Positions 16,600 through 25,319 of a DNA stretch of 64,000 nucleotides are shown piece by piece. Location of the stretch: contig NZ_CP016359.1 of the NCBI RefSeq assembly GCF_001951155.1, positions 3,620,001-3,684,000 on the forward strand, in the 5' to 3' direction. Below the pieces are notes generated by a model. It did not search any database. It was not told the DNA's origin and worked only from the letters and a program-made list of their open reading frames with translations. Within the stretch, counting starts at the first letter, position 1, and each line of letters starts with the position of its first letter. The translations under genes were made by a program, and so were the position numbers. The DNA is from Christiangramia flava JLT2011. GTDB taxonomy: Bacteria; Bacteroidota; Bacteroidia; Flavobacteriales; Flavobacteriaceae.

Positions 16600-17265
16600 T
16601 TACCAATTAATGGGCTTTTTGCCATGATTTTCCAAGTACTTATTTGCTTGGCTAAAATGAGAATTTCCAAACCAGTATCCCCGGTTCGCACTTAAGGGGG
16701 AAGGATGACCGCTGGTGAGTATCAGGTGTTTGGAAGCATCGATCAATTTGGCTTTTTTCTTTGCATATCCGCCCCAAAGCATAAAAACTACATTTTCCTT
16801 CTCCTGGGAAATGATCTCAATAACCCGGTCAGTAAATATTTCCCAACCTTTATTCTGGTGAGAACCTGCCTGGTGCGCACGAACGGTAAGCGTGGCATTT
16901 AACAATAATACACCCTGGTCTGCCCACCGCTCCAGATTTCCGGTTTTCGGAAGATCTTTTCCAAGGTCATTTTCGATTTCTTTAAAAATGTTTATCAGGG
17001 AAGGAGGGAAAGCAATTCCGTCATGAACCGAAAAGCACAAGCCATTCGCCTGCCCTGGCCCATGGTAAGGATCCTGGCCCAGGATCACCACGCGGGTATC
17101 CTCAAATGCAGAATGGTCAAACGCAGCGAAAATCTCCTTACCCGGTGGAAAAATTTTATGCTCGCTATATTCATTTTTGACGAAATAGGTTAAATTCTTG
17201 AAGTAATCCTTTTCAAATTCTATTTCCAGTTCCTTTTTCCAGCTTGGGTGTATTCTTACGTTCAT
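16600..17265 (-). CDS. ung: Uracil-DNA glycosylase, family 1
   Basis: A 221-residue enzyme of normal family length. It has the water-activating motif 'GQDPYHGPGQANGLCFSV' (catalytic Asp65), the uracil-recognition 'LLLNATLTV' segment, and the DNA-intercalation loop 'GHPSPLSANRG' with the catalytic His. It removes uracil from DNA arising from cytosine deamination or dUMP incorporation, the first step of base-excision repair. It stands alone on the minus strand, divergent from mutS2 with 47 bases between the start codons, and is followed by a shared terminator. Confidence 0.97.
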   Translation of the reverse strand: MNVRIHPSWKKELEIEFEKDYFKNLTYFVKNEYSEHKIFPPGKEIFAAFDHSAFEDTRVVILGQDPYHGPGQANGLCFSVHDGIAFPPSLINIFKEIENDLGKDLPKTGNLERWADQGVLLLNATLTVRAHQAGSHQNKGWEIFTDRVIEIISQEKENVVFMLWGGYAKKKAKLIDASKHLILTSGHPSPLSANRGYWFGNSHFSQANKYLENHGKKPINW

Positions 17266-17275
17266 GAGAATTGAG

Positions 17276-17283
17276 TAACTTTG
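17276..17283 (+). promoter_or_regulatory. Putative -7 promoter element (TAACTTTG) for mutS2
   Basis: Exact TAnnTTTG match 30 bases before the mutS2 ATG. Confidence 0.45.
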
Positions 17284-17312
17284 CGAGTCCTCAAAAGTAG
17301 GGAAAAATTGAT

Positions 17313-19499
17313 ATGATAAAAATTAGTTCGAGAAGTCTGGATGATCTGGAGTTCCCGGTAATCAGGCAACACATCAGTGAACTTTGCGTGACCGGGCTTG
17401 GAAAAGAAAAGGCTTTAGAAATCACACCTTATCCAACTTACCAAAAAACCATTTTCGGTCTGAACCAGACCAATGAATATGTGGGTTCCAAACACCAGGA
17501 AAAGCCAATTCCCAATCACGGATTTGATTCCGTAGCACAGGAGATCAAATTGCTGAATATCGAGGGAGCAGTCATTGAAATTGGTGGTTTTCGGAAGATC
17601 GCTTCTATTGCCGAAACGGTCAACACCCATCTGAAGTATTTCCAGAAATACGCAGAAATTTACCCGAGTCTTTCTGAAACTGTTTCAACTGTTGAATTCA
17701 ACCAGGATATCCCGGAAAAGATCAACTCGGTAATAGACCGTTTTGGGGAAATGAAAGATGATGCCTCTACCCTCTTACAAAACCTGAGGCGCTCGATTAA
17801 TTCTGTAAAAGGGCAGATCAATTCCAGTTTTGCTTCTGCTCTGTCTACTTACAATTCTTACGGTTATTTAGACGATATCCGGGAAAGTGTAGTCGAAAAT
17901 GTTCGGGTTCTGGCGGTTAAAGCCATGTATCGCCGCAAGGTGAAAGGTGGCATCATGGGAAACTCCAAGACCGGGAGCATCGTCTATATTCAACCTGAAA
18001 CAACCTATCAATACACCCGGGAGTTGAATAACCTGGAGTATGAGGAAAAAGAGGAAATTAAACGAATTCTGAAGGAACTTACAGAGTTCATGAGACCCTA
18101 CCGTGAACACCTTATAGAATACCAGGAATTACTGAGTGATATTGATGTGATCGCGGCAAAGTCTAAATTTGCAGAGAAAATAAACGGGGTGCTTCCAAAG
18201 GTCTCGAAAGATCGGGAATTGCATTTGCAGGAAGCATACCATCCGCTTCTTTATCTGAATAACAAACGCAAAGGTGAAAAAACTTTTCCGCAGTCTATAG
18301 AACTGAGTCCTGATAACCGAATTATTGTTATTTCAGGACCTAATGCCGGTGGAAAAAGTATCACTTTGAAAACCGTGGGATTATTGCAAGTGATGCTGCA
18401 AAGCGGCATGCTTATTCCGGTTCACGAATACAGCCGCGTGTGCCTTTTCAGAAAAATACTCACCGATATTGGCGACAACCAGTCGATAGAAAATCATTTG
18501 AGCACCTACAGTTACCGACTCAAAAACATGAATTATTTCCTTCGGAAATGTGATGACAAAACCCTTTTCCTAATCGATGAATTTGGAACCGGAAGTGATC
18601 CTGAGCTCGGCGGTGCACTGGCTGAAACTTTTTTAGAGGACTTTTATGAAAAAGGCTCCTACGGAATCCTCACAACGCATTACGCGAATCTCAAGAAGCT
18701 GGCCAATGAATTGCCAGATATGAGCAACGCGAATATGATGTTTGACAGTCGCACGCTGGAGCCTGTTTATAAATTGCAGGTTGGAGAGGCCGGTAGTAGT
18801 TTTACTTTTGAAGTCGCTCAAAAAAATGGAATCCCGTATAGCCTTATCAACCGTTCCAAAAAGAAGGTCGAAAGAGGTAAGATACGTTTTGACAGAAGTA
18901 TTGCCAAACTTCAGAAAGAACGTTCCGAATTACGCAAAACAACCGATTCTCTAAAACAGAAGGAACAGAAGACAGCGGCTCAACAGGGAAAACTGGAAGA
19001 GATCAACTCCAGGATCCAGCAGAAACTGGAAGACTATCAGGAATTGTACGATTCCAACCAGCGCCTGATCTACCTGGGTCAAAAACTCGATGATCTCAGT
19101 AAGAAATATTTTAACGATAAGAAAAAACGAGAACTTATTGGAGAAATGCTGAAGATCGTGGAGATCGAGAATTCCAAGCGGAAGAAGGAATCTAAAAAGC
19201 AGCAACAGGCTCAAAAAGCCAAAGAACAACAAATTCAGAAAGCTGCCCAGAAAGAGATAGCTCCGATTCGCGAGAAAAAACAGGAAGAAAAAAAGAAAGA
19301 ACAGGTCCTGAAAAAACAGGAACAGAATAAACCCAAAGCGAAGCTCAAGGTGGGCGACCGTGTGCGATTGCAGGATGGGAAAGCTGTGGGATCAATCGAT
19401 ACTATCGAAAAAGGTAAAGCTCTGGTGAATTACGGGATGTTCACAACCTCTGTTTCAGTAGATCAACTGGAACTGGTACAGGCGGCAAAGAAGAAATGA
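17313..19499 (+). CDS. mutS2: MutS2-type ATPase lacking a Smr nuclease domain
   Basis: A 728-residue MutS-family protein without the mismatch-recognition N-terminal domain, as in MutS2. The order is: core/lever region (1-320), ATPase with Walker A 'ISGPNAGGKSIT' (around residue 341-350) and Walker B 'TLFLIDEFGTGSDPELGG', then a long charged coiled coil (about 520-680, Lys/Gln/Glu-rich) and a small KOW-like barrel 'LKVGDRVRLQDGKAVGSI'. Classical MutS2 (about 785 residues) ends in a Smr endonuclease domain; here the chain stops right after the KOW-like part. Roles in recombination control or ribosome rescue are known for the family; without Smr a nuclease function is unlikely. The stop overlaps the next start (ATGA). 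Confidence 0.87.
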   Translation: MIKISSRSLDDLEFPVIRQHISELCVTGLGKEKALEITPYPTYQKTIFGLNQTNEYVGSKHQEKPIPNHGFDSVAQEIKLLNIEGAVIEIGGFRKIASIAETVNTHLKYFQKYAEIYPSLSETVSTVEFNQDIPEKINSVIDRFGEMKDDASTLLQNLRRSINSVKGQINSSFASALSTYNSYGYLDDIRESVVENVRVLAVKAMYRRKVKGGIMGNSKTGSIVYIQPETTYQYTRELNNLEYEEKEEIKRILKELTEFMRPYREHLIEYQELLSDIDVIAAKSKFAEKINGVLPKVSKDRELHLQEAYHPLLYLNNKRKGEKTFPQSIELSPDNRIIVISGPNAGGKSITLKTVGLLQVMLQSGMLIPVHEYSRVCLFRKILTDIGDNQSIENHLSTYSYRLKNMNYFLRKCDDKTLFLIDEFGTGSDPELGGALAETFLEDFYEKGSYGILTTHYANLKKLANELPDMSNANMMFDSRTLEPVYKLQVGEAGSSFTFEVAQKNGIPYSLINRSKKKVERGKIRFDRSIAKLQKERSELRKTTDSLKQKEQKTAAQQGKLEEINSRIQQKLEDYQELYDSNQRLIYLGQKLDDLSKKYFNDKKKRELIGEMLKIVEIENSKRKKESKKQQQAQKAKEQQIQKAAQKEIAPIREKKQEEKKKEQVLKKQEQNKPKAKLKVGDRVRLQDGKAVGSIDTIEKGKALVNYGMFTTSVSVDQLELVQAAKKK

Positions 19500-19912
19500 A
19501 ACAGTTAGCAGAAAATAAAAAAATTGTCCTGTTTGACGGTGTTTGCAACCTGTGTAATTCGGCTATTCAGTTGATCATTAAGCATGATAAAAATGATCTT
19601 TTTCGGTTTGCTTCTCTGCAGAGTGAAACCGGCCGAAAACTTCTGATGGAACGTGGTCTTGATCCTGAAAAGCTGGAGTCCGTAATCCTGATCGATCCGG
19701 GGGTGGCTTATTATCGAAAATCCACGGCAGCACTGGAAATTGCCAAGCATCTATCCGGAGGTTATTCCTTTTTATACCTGTTTATACACTTACCGGAATT
19801 TCTGAGAGACCCGGTTTATAACCTTATTGGACATTACAGGTACAGATGGTTTGGAAAAAAAGATCAGTGCATGATCCCTACTCCAGAATTACAATCCAAA
19901 TTCCTGGACTAA
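19496..19912 (+). CDS. Thiol-disulfide oxidoreductase, DCC family (DUF393)
   Basis: A 138-residue protein with the eponymous motif 'VLFDGVCNLCNSAIQ' (residues 11-25), whose CxxC is the proposed redox pair, followed by 'FRFASLQSETGRKLL' and a C-terminal 'VYNLIGHYRYRWFGKKDQC' typical of the family. The thioredoxin-like fold is expected to perform thiol-disulfide exchange in the cytosol, but physiological partners are not known. It overlaps the end of mutS2 by four bases (ATGA), so translation is coupled. It converges with the symporter gene downstream. Confidence 0.88.
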   Translation: MKQLAENKKIVLFDGVCNLCNSAIQLIIKHDKNDLFRFASLQSETGRKLLMERGLDPEKLESVILIDPGVAYYRKSTAALEIAKHLSGGYSFLYLFIHLPEFLRDPVYNLIGHYRYRWFGKKDQCMIPTPELQSKFLD

Positions 19913-19923
19913 GTCTGGACTGA

Positions 19924-21252
19924 TTATTTGGTTTCGGTAGTATCTTCAGATTCTGGATGGTATTCATCATCCCATTCCTTCACGTTTGGTGGCCCCATCA
20001 TATCAACTGATTTGGCGACCATCAGCGAAACCGCTGCATCACCCGTCACATTTACAGTGGTACGGCACATATCCAAAGGCCTGTCTACCGCAAAGATCAA
20101 AGCTAGACCGGCTTCAGGAATACCTGCCTGTGCCAACACGATCACCAGCATGACCATTCCCGCTCCCGGGACTGCAGCTGAACCTATGGAAGCTAAAGTA
20201 GCCGTCGCGATAATGCCCATTTGGGTACCAAGACTCAGATCCATTCCAAAAGCCTGGGCGATAAACACTGCTGCCACAGCCTGGTACAGGCTGGTTCCAT
20301 CCATATTGATAGTAGCTCCGATTGGCAGAACGAAACTGGTAACTTCTTTATGAACGCCCATATGCTCTTCTACCCGCTCCATGGTTACAGGAAGCGTAGC
20401 CGCACTTGAACTGGTAGAAAAAGCCAGCAATTGTGCCGGAGCAATTCCGTTGATGAAAAATGAAGGCTTGTTTCCTGTAAATATCCATACTAAGAGAACG
20501 TAAACACCTATCATCAATGCCAGGCCTATCAAAACTGTCAAAGCGTACATGGCCAGGGCAGCAAAAAGATCGGTACTGGGTGATTCCACAACCAGTGCAG
20601 CCAGGAGGGCAAATACTCCATAAGGAGCGGTAAGCATAATGAGATCGATCAATTTCAGGATCACTTCGTTGAAGCCATCAAAAAAGTCTTTTACCGGTTT
20701 GGCTGTTTGTTCCGGAATTAAGATCAATCCAATTCCGAAGAAAATCGCGAAGAAAATAACCTGAAGCATATTTCCATTATCGCTGGCAGCGCCAAAAATA
20801 TTACTCGGTACCAGGTCTTCCAGGGCTTGTAACGGCCCGGCATCTTTTTGTTTTTCCGCATCAGTAATTCGCACAGAGGCATCACCTTCATAACTGGCAA
20901 TCAGGTCTTCCCGGGTATCCTGACTGATGGTTCTTCCTGGCCCAATCACGTTCACCAGCACCAAGCCAATTGAAACTGCGATGACCGTGGTTATTATATA
21001 AGTTGCGATAGTTCGAAATCCCATTTTTGAGAGTTTCGAGATGTCTTTAAGGTCTGAAATCCCTTTGATGAGTGACGCCAGGATCAGTGGCACTGCGATC
21101 AATTTAAGGGCATTGATGAAAATGTTCCCGAAAGGCTTGATCCAGTCGCTCACAAATTCAGGGCCCCAGCTAAAATTGGTCAAAATCAATGCAAATACAA
21201 CTCCGGCAACCATGCCCAGTAATATTTGCCAATGCAGTGCTAATTTTTTCAT
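19924..21252 (-). CDS. Dicarboxylate/amino acid:cation symporter (DAACS family)
   Basis: A 442-residue transporter of the GltP/GltT/DctA fold with eight hydrophobic helices and two re-entrant hairpins. Signatures: 'AFSTSSSAATLPVTMERVE' (HP1 serine-rich tip), 'LPIGATINMDGTSLYQAV' (TM7 NMDGT cation-binding motif), 'ASIGSAAVPGAGMVML' (HP2) and 'DRPLDMCRTTVNVTGDA' (TM8 Asp/Arg substrate site). The arginine in TM8 favours acidic substrates such as glutamate, aspartate or C4-dicarboxylates. It takes these up with sodium or protons. It lies 18 bases after aroC on the same strand and may be co-transcribed. A periplasmic loop of about 40 residues between helices 3 and 4 is longer than usual. Confidence 0.92.
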   Translation of the reverse strand: MKKLALHWQILLGMVAGVVFALILTNFSWGPEFVSDWIKPFGNIFINALKLIAVPLILASLIKGISDLKDISKLSKMGFRTIATYIITTVIAVSIGLVLVNVIGPGRTISQDTREDLIASYEGDASVRITDAEKQKDAGPLQALEDLVPSNIFGAASDNGNMLQVIFFAIFFGIGLILIPEQTAKPVKDFFDGFNEVILKLIDLIMLTAPYGVFALLAALVVESPSTDLFAALAMYALTVLIGLALMIGVYVLLVWIFTGNKPSFFINGIAPAQLLAFSTSSSAATLPVTMERVEEHMGVHKEVTSFVLPIGATINMDGTSLYQAVAAVFIAQAFGMDLSLGTQMGIIATATLASIGSAAVPGAGMVMLVIVLAQAGIPEAGLALIFAVDRPLDMCRTTVNVTGDAAVSLMVAKSVDMMGPPNVKEWDDEYHPESEDTTETK

Positions 21253-21270
21253 ATCCTGATTTCTGAATGT

Positions 21271-22335
21271 TTAGATTTTAGAAGTTTTGTTCTGCAAAAA
21301 ATAATCGGCCAGGACCAATGCAGCCATGGCTTCCACAATAGGTACGGCGCGCGGCACCACGCAGGGATCATGTCTTCCTTTCCCCATCATCTCTACTTCT
21401 TCCCCACTGCTATTAATCGTTTGTTGTTTTTGCATCAAAGTGGCCACCGGTTTAAAAGCAACCTTGAAATATATATCCATTCCATTGGATATACCACCCT
21501 GAATTCCACCGCTAAGGTTGGTTTTGGTGGTTCCATCCGGGTTAAACTGGTCGTTATGTTCGCTGCCTCTCATGGTTGTACCTTCAAACCCACTTCCGTA
21601 TTCAAAACCTTTTACAGCGTTAATCGAAAGCATCGCTTTTCCGAGCTCTGCATGAAGTTTATCAAATACCGGCTCGCCCAATCCTTTTGGAACATTACTG
21701 ATCACGCATTCCACTACTCCGCCAACCGTATCTCCTTCGGAACGAATTTCTTTGATGAATTGTTCCATTTTCGCAGCCATTTCAGCATCTGGACAGCGTA
21801 CCGGGTTTTTTTCAATTTCTGAAAAGTCCAGCTCAGAAATTGGTTTTTTTAGTGCCATATCTCCAACTGAAGTCACAAAAGCAGTGATCTTTACATCCTT
21901 CAGTAGCTGTTTGGCAATACTTCCGGCAACGACCCTGGATGCGGTTTCCCTCGCAGAAGATCTTCCGCCGCCGCGGTAGTCCCGTACACCATATTTTTCG
22001 TCATACGTATAATCGGCATGCGAAGGCCTGTACGTATCTTTGATATGCGAATAGTCTTTAGACTTCTGGTTGGCGTTCCTGATCTCAAAACCAATAGGCG
22101 TACCCGTAGTCTTCCCTTCAAAAATTCCTGAAAGAAACTCTACCGTATCGGGCTCTTTTCGCTGAGTCACGATAGCCGACTGCCCTGGACGGCGCCTGTC
22201 CAGTTCCTGCTGGATCATTTCTAAATCTAATGGTATACCGGCGGGACAGCCGTCAATGATTCCGCCAATCGCAACTCCGTGCGATTCGCCGAATGTCGTA
22301 AGTCTGAAAATTTTTCCGAAGGAATTTCCGGGCAT
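21271..22335 (-). CDS. aroC: Chorismate synthase
   Basis: A 354-residue enzyme. It begins '[20 protein letters not shown]', the family's FMN/EPSP-binding start, and has '[16 protein letters not shown]', '[21 protein letters not shown]' region and '[13 protein letters not shown]' and '[19 protein letters not shown]', all conserved. It converts 5-enolpyruvylshikimate-3-phosphate to chorismate, the last step of the shikimate pathway, using reduced FMN. The frame is open for six more codons, but the ATG at 22335 gives the canonical N-terminus and a TACATTTG -7 element sits over the longer part. The symporter gene follows on the same strand. Confidence 0.97.
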   Translation of the reverse strand: MPGNSFGKIFRLTTFGESHGVAIGGIIDGCPAGIPLDLEMIQQELDRRRPGQSAIVTQRKEPDTVEFLSGIFEGKTTGTPIGFEIRNANQKSKDYSHIKDTYRPSHADYTYDEKYGVRDYRGGGRSSARETASRVVAGSIAKQLLKDVKITAFVTSVGDMALKKPISELDFSEIEKNPVRCPDAEMAAKMEQFIKEIRSEGDTVGGVVECVISNVPKGLGEPVFDKLHAELGKAMLSINAVKGFEYGSGFEGTTMRGSEHNDQFNPDGTTKTNLSGGIQGGISNGMDIYFKVAFKPVATLMQKQQTINSSGEEVEMMGKGRHDPCVVPRAVPIVEAMAALVLADYFLQNKTSKI

Positions 22336-22350
22336 CTGAAGGATTTTGAA

Positions 22351-22358
22351 CAAATGTA
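22351..22358 (-). promoter_or_regulatory. Putative -7 promoter element (TACATTTG) for aroC
   Basis: Exact TAnnTTTG match 15 bases before the aroC ATG. Confidence 0.45.
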
Positions 22359-22506
22359 ATTTTTTAAGAGAATATTTAAAAATGGAATATCACTTAATCT
22401 TGTCCTTACATAGCCTGAAGAATTTAATACTCTGATAATTTTGATATAATTCTGCTTTAAGCTTGAAGAACAATTTTTTCGGGAATTTTGAAAAAACCAT
22501 TCTGCA

Positions 22507-23316
22507 TTGCCCGAAAAACGAAAACCGGAAATAGTTGTCATATCAGATGTTCACCTTGGAACATTCGGCTGCCACGCCAGGGAACTCCTGGAATATCTGA
22601 ATTCCATCAAGCCCCAAAAACTTATTCTGAATGGGGATATCATCGATATCTGGCAATTTCGGAAAAGTTATTTTCCAAAGGCCCACCTGGATGTGATCCA
22701 TAAGATCATCGAATTCCATACCAGCGGCACCCAGGTCATTTATATTACCGGAAACCATGATGAGATGCTCAGGAAATTCAGCGGAAGTGTGATGGGCGAT
22801 TTCCAGATTGTTAACAAGCTCATTCTGGAACTCGACGGAAAAAAAGCCTGGTTTTTCCATGGAGATGTTTTTGACGTTTCGGTACACAATGCCAAATGGA
22901 TCGCCAAACTCGGCGGTTGGGGCTACGATTTGCTGATTCTGATCAATCGATTTCTAAACTGGATCCTGGTACAAACCGGCCACAAAAAGTATTCTTTATC
23001 CAAACGCATCAAAAACAGCGTTAAAAAAGCGGTGAAATTTATTTCAGATTTTGAAAAAACAGCTACTGAACTAGCTGTGGAACAGGGATATAAATACGTG
23101 ATTTGCGGTCACATACATCAGCCAAAAATGATCCGAAAAATCGTGAAGAATGAAACCTGTCTTTACCTGAACTCAGGCGACTGGGTGGAAAACCTAACTG
23201 CCCTGGAGTACGATAAGCGAAAATGGCGAATTTACGATCATCAGAAGGAGAAAAAACTTATCCAACCCAATACGGCTATATCTGCAATGACCATTTTCAG
23301 CAAAATTAGGCCTTAG
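22507..23316 (+). CDS. UDP-2,3-diacylglucosamine diphosphatase-like metallophosphoesterase (LpxH type)
   Basis: A 269-residue calcineurin-like phosphoesterase. The five metal motifs are all present: 'VISDVHLG' (Asp14, His16), 'LNGDIIDIW', 'ITGNHDEML', 'WFFHGDVFD' and 'ICGHIHQPK'. Arrangement and length fit the LpxH-like branch used by Bacteroidota for lipid A synthesis (hydrolysis of UDP-diacylglucosamine to lipid X at the inner-membrane face). The start is a TTG: no ATG, GTG or other codon fits, because the first metal motif begins only ten residues in. It converges with the response-regulator gene, overlapping its end by 11 bases. Confidence 0.82.
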   Translation: MPEKRKPEIVVISDVHLGTFGCHARELLEYLNSIKPQKLILNGDIIDIWQFRKSYFPKAHLDVIHKIIEFHTSGTQVIYITGNHDEMLRKFSGSVMGDFQIVNKLILELDGKKAWFFHGDVFDVSVHNAKWIAKLGGWGYDLLILINRFLNWILVQTGHKKYSLSKRIKNSVKKAVKFISDFEKTATELAVEQGYKYVICGHIHQPKMIRKIVKNETCLYLNSGDWVENLTALEYDKRKWRIYDHQKEKKLIQPNTAISAMTIFSKIRP

Positions 23317-23671
23317 TGCTCAAAACCCGGTCGATGAGATCGGTAAGGCTGCTCATATCAAAGGGTTTCGCCAGAAATTCGGTGGCACCGGCTTCTTTGC
23401 AAATATCGTTCACATTGTGCAGCGCAGACATCATAATAACCGGAATTTGCTCAAATCGATCATCTCTTTTGAGATCGGCACACACATCGGTACCATCCAC
23501 TCCTGAAATCAGTTTATCCAGCAGGATCAGTTCCGCATCATATTCCGCAAGAATCTCCTTGGTGCGTCGAGGTTCCTGAGATACCTTCACCTCATGACCG
23601 TTGAATTCAAGAATATCTTTAAGCATTAAGCCGATAGTTTGATCATCATCTACGATCAGGATTCTTGCCAT
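23306..23671 (-). CDS. Single-domain response regulator
   Basis: A 121-residue receiver domain and nothing else. Acidic pocket 'ILIVDDD' (Asp8-Asp10), phospho-acceptor Asp52 in 'LILLDKLISGVDG', the switch Ser/Thr in 'IMMSAL', and Lys102 in 'FLAKPF'. With no output domain it must act by protein-protein contact or as a phosphorelay intermediate. It starts three bases after the stop of the adjacent histidine kinase gene, so that kinase is its likely partner. Confidence 0.9.
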   Translation of the reverse strand: MARILIVDDDQTIGLMLKDILEFNGHEVKVSQEPRRTKEILAEYDAELILLDKLISGVDGTDVCADLKRDDRFEQIPVIMMSALHNVNDICKEAGATEFLAKPFDMSSLTDLIDRVLSTKA

Positions 23672-23674
23672 AAT

Positions 23675-25237
23675 TTAATTTTGGTTTAAAGGTAGGGTGA
23701 AAATAAATTCAGAACCCTCTCCCACCTTACTTTTTACAAAAATTTTGCCGTTGTGACGTTCAATGATTTCATTGGAAAGATACAGGCCAATTCCAAAGCC
23801 TGAATAGGTGTCCTGGTTTTTGCCTTCTACCCGAAAAAATCGTCGGAAGATATGCTGCCGGTCTTTGCGGGAAATTCCAAGCCCATGGTCTTTAATTTTA
23901 ACGCCTACCGAATTTTTATCCCGCTTGAAAATACGAATATCAATATGCTTATTTTCGGGGGAATATTTGATAGCATTGGTTAGAAAATTAAGCATCACCT
24001 GCTCGATCCTGTTGCGATCTGCCAAAACCTGGAATTCATCTTCGTGGTGAATATTGATGCGAACTTCCTGATTGGTGTAGCAGATATCCTCAACTGCTTC
24101 TTCCACAAGACGGTTCAAATCGAATTCGGTTTTATTGAGTTCCAGTTCATTTTGCTCGATCCTGGAAAGATCGAGCATCTCAGAAATAAGATGAATGAGT
24201 CTTTCCACCTGGTCTTCCACTCTTTTCAAGTAAGGTTTGAGCGTCTTATTCTGCTCGTTTTCCTTCCCGGTCATACTTTGAATAAGCTGAATATAACCCT
24301 TGATTGAAGTAACAGGTGTTTTCAGTTCATGGCTTACCAGTTTCAAAAAGGCTTCCTGCTTCTCCTCTTCTTCCTTCAGTTGCTGAATTTCGGTACTACT
24401 GCTGATCCAGGAATTCACCTGACCATGTTCATCTTTGATCGCGGTGACCTGGCAAAGATGCCACAGGTAATCCCCGGTTTTACTTTTGAGTTTCAGTTCG
24501 ATCTTGAAGTCCTCACCTTTCGGAAGAAAATCTGAGAAAATATGCTCAATTTCAGCGGTATGATCAGGATGAACCACTTCCGTCCAGTTCGTATCGAGAA
24601 ATTGGTTCATGGATTTGCCTACATAATCCAGCCAGGCCTGGTTATAAAAAATGGTCTCGCCCAAACTGTTTGCTACACTGATCTTATGCGGCATGAGGTT
24701 TACAAGTTCCCGAAACTCCTTTTCATTCTTTTTGATCTTCTGGTTCAGAATGGCTCTTTCTGTCACATCCTGGGCAAAAACGCCAATTCCCACGAGCTCT
24801 CCATTAAGATCATATTGTGCCTGATACGTGAAATCGAAATAGTACAACACCTTCTCGCCGTCAATGATGTGCTCGACCGGCTCTTCAAAAGCTTCAAAGG
24901 TTTCACCGGTCTGGTATACAAAATTGAGGTAATCTTCTATCTCTTTTCCCTTTAGCTCCGGCAACACTTCCAAAAGCGGCTTCCCCGTCACCTGGTCTCC
25001 TTTTCCCCAAACTTTCCGAATGGCATCGTTGGCGAAATCAATAACGAAATCTGGTCCCAGTAAAAGAGTGATCAGAGCCGTCGAAGAATGAATCAATTCC
25101 TTGTATTGATAAACTTCATGAAAAAGCCTTCTTTCATTTGATTCAGACTTTTTACACCGGTCTTTATAGAACGCCAGCTGCTTTTTGGTCTCCTGCAATT
25201 CTTTTTCCAGGTCAGAAATATGCGCGTCTTTGGTCAT
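23675..25237 (-). CDS. PAS-domain sensor histidine kinase, cytosolic
   Basis: A 520-residue kinase with no transmembrane segment. N-terminal coiled coil (1-45), PAS domain 1 (about 48-165), PAS domain 2 (about 172-290, with PAC 'GDYLWHLCQVTAIKDEHG'), HisKA dimerisation domain with H-box 'LVSHELKTPVTSIKGYIQLI' (phospho-acceptor His303), and HATPase domain: N-box 'MLNFLTNAIKYSPE', G1 'IKDHGLGIS', F-box 'FRRFFRVEG', G2 'GFGIGLYLSNEII'. It should sense an intracellular signal through PAS, phosphorylate itself and pass phosphate to the receiver encoded three bases downstream. The PAS ligand is not deducible. The leader contains three copies of an AAGCCT/AGGCTT repeat. Confidence 0.92.
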   Translation of the reverse strand: MTKDAHISDLEKELQETKKQLAFYKDRCKKSESNERRLFHEVYQYKELIHSSTALITLLLGPDFVIDFANDAIRKVWGKGDQVTGKPLLEVLPELKGKEIEDYLNFVYQTGETFEAFEEPVEHIIDGEKVLYYFDFTYQAQYDLNGELVGIGVFAQDVTERAILNQKIKKNEKEFRELVNLMPHKISVANSLGETIFYNQAWLDYVGKSMNQFLDTNWTEVVHPDHTAEIEHIFSDFLPKGEDFKIELKLKSKTGDYLWHLCQVTAIKDEHGQVNSWISSSTEIQQLKEEEEKQEAFLKLVSHELKTPVTSIKGYIQLIQSMTGKENEQNKTLKPYLKRVEDQVERLIHLISEMLDLSRIEQNELELNKTEFDLNRLVEEAVEDICYTNQEVRINIHHEDEFQVLADRNRIEQVMLNFLTNAIKYSPENKHIDIRIFKRDKNSVGVKIKDHGLGISRKDRQHIFRRFFRVEGKNQDTYSGFGIGLYLSNEIIERHNGKIFVKSKVGEGSEFIFTLPLNQN

Positions 25238-25241
25238 TCGG

Positions 25242-25304
25242 TAGGCTTCAGATTCTCAATTCTAAATGTATTAATTATTAGAAGCCTAGTGGGTTCAAGG
25301 CTTA
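25242..25304. repeat. Three interleaved inverted repeats in the kinase gene leader
   Basis: TAGGCTTC (25242-25249), GAAGCCTA (25281-25288) and AAGGCTTA (25297-25304). The middle copy can pair with either outer copy, so two alternative hairpins are possible between the FAD/Fe-S gene and the kinase gene. Confidence 0.45.
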
Positions 25305-25319
25305 TTAATTAACGAATAT

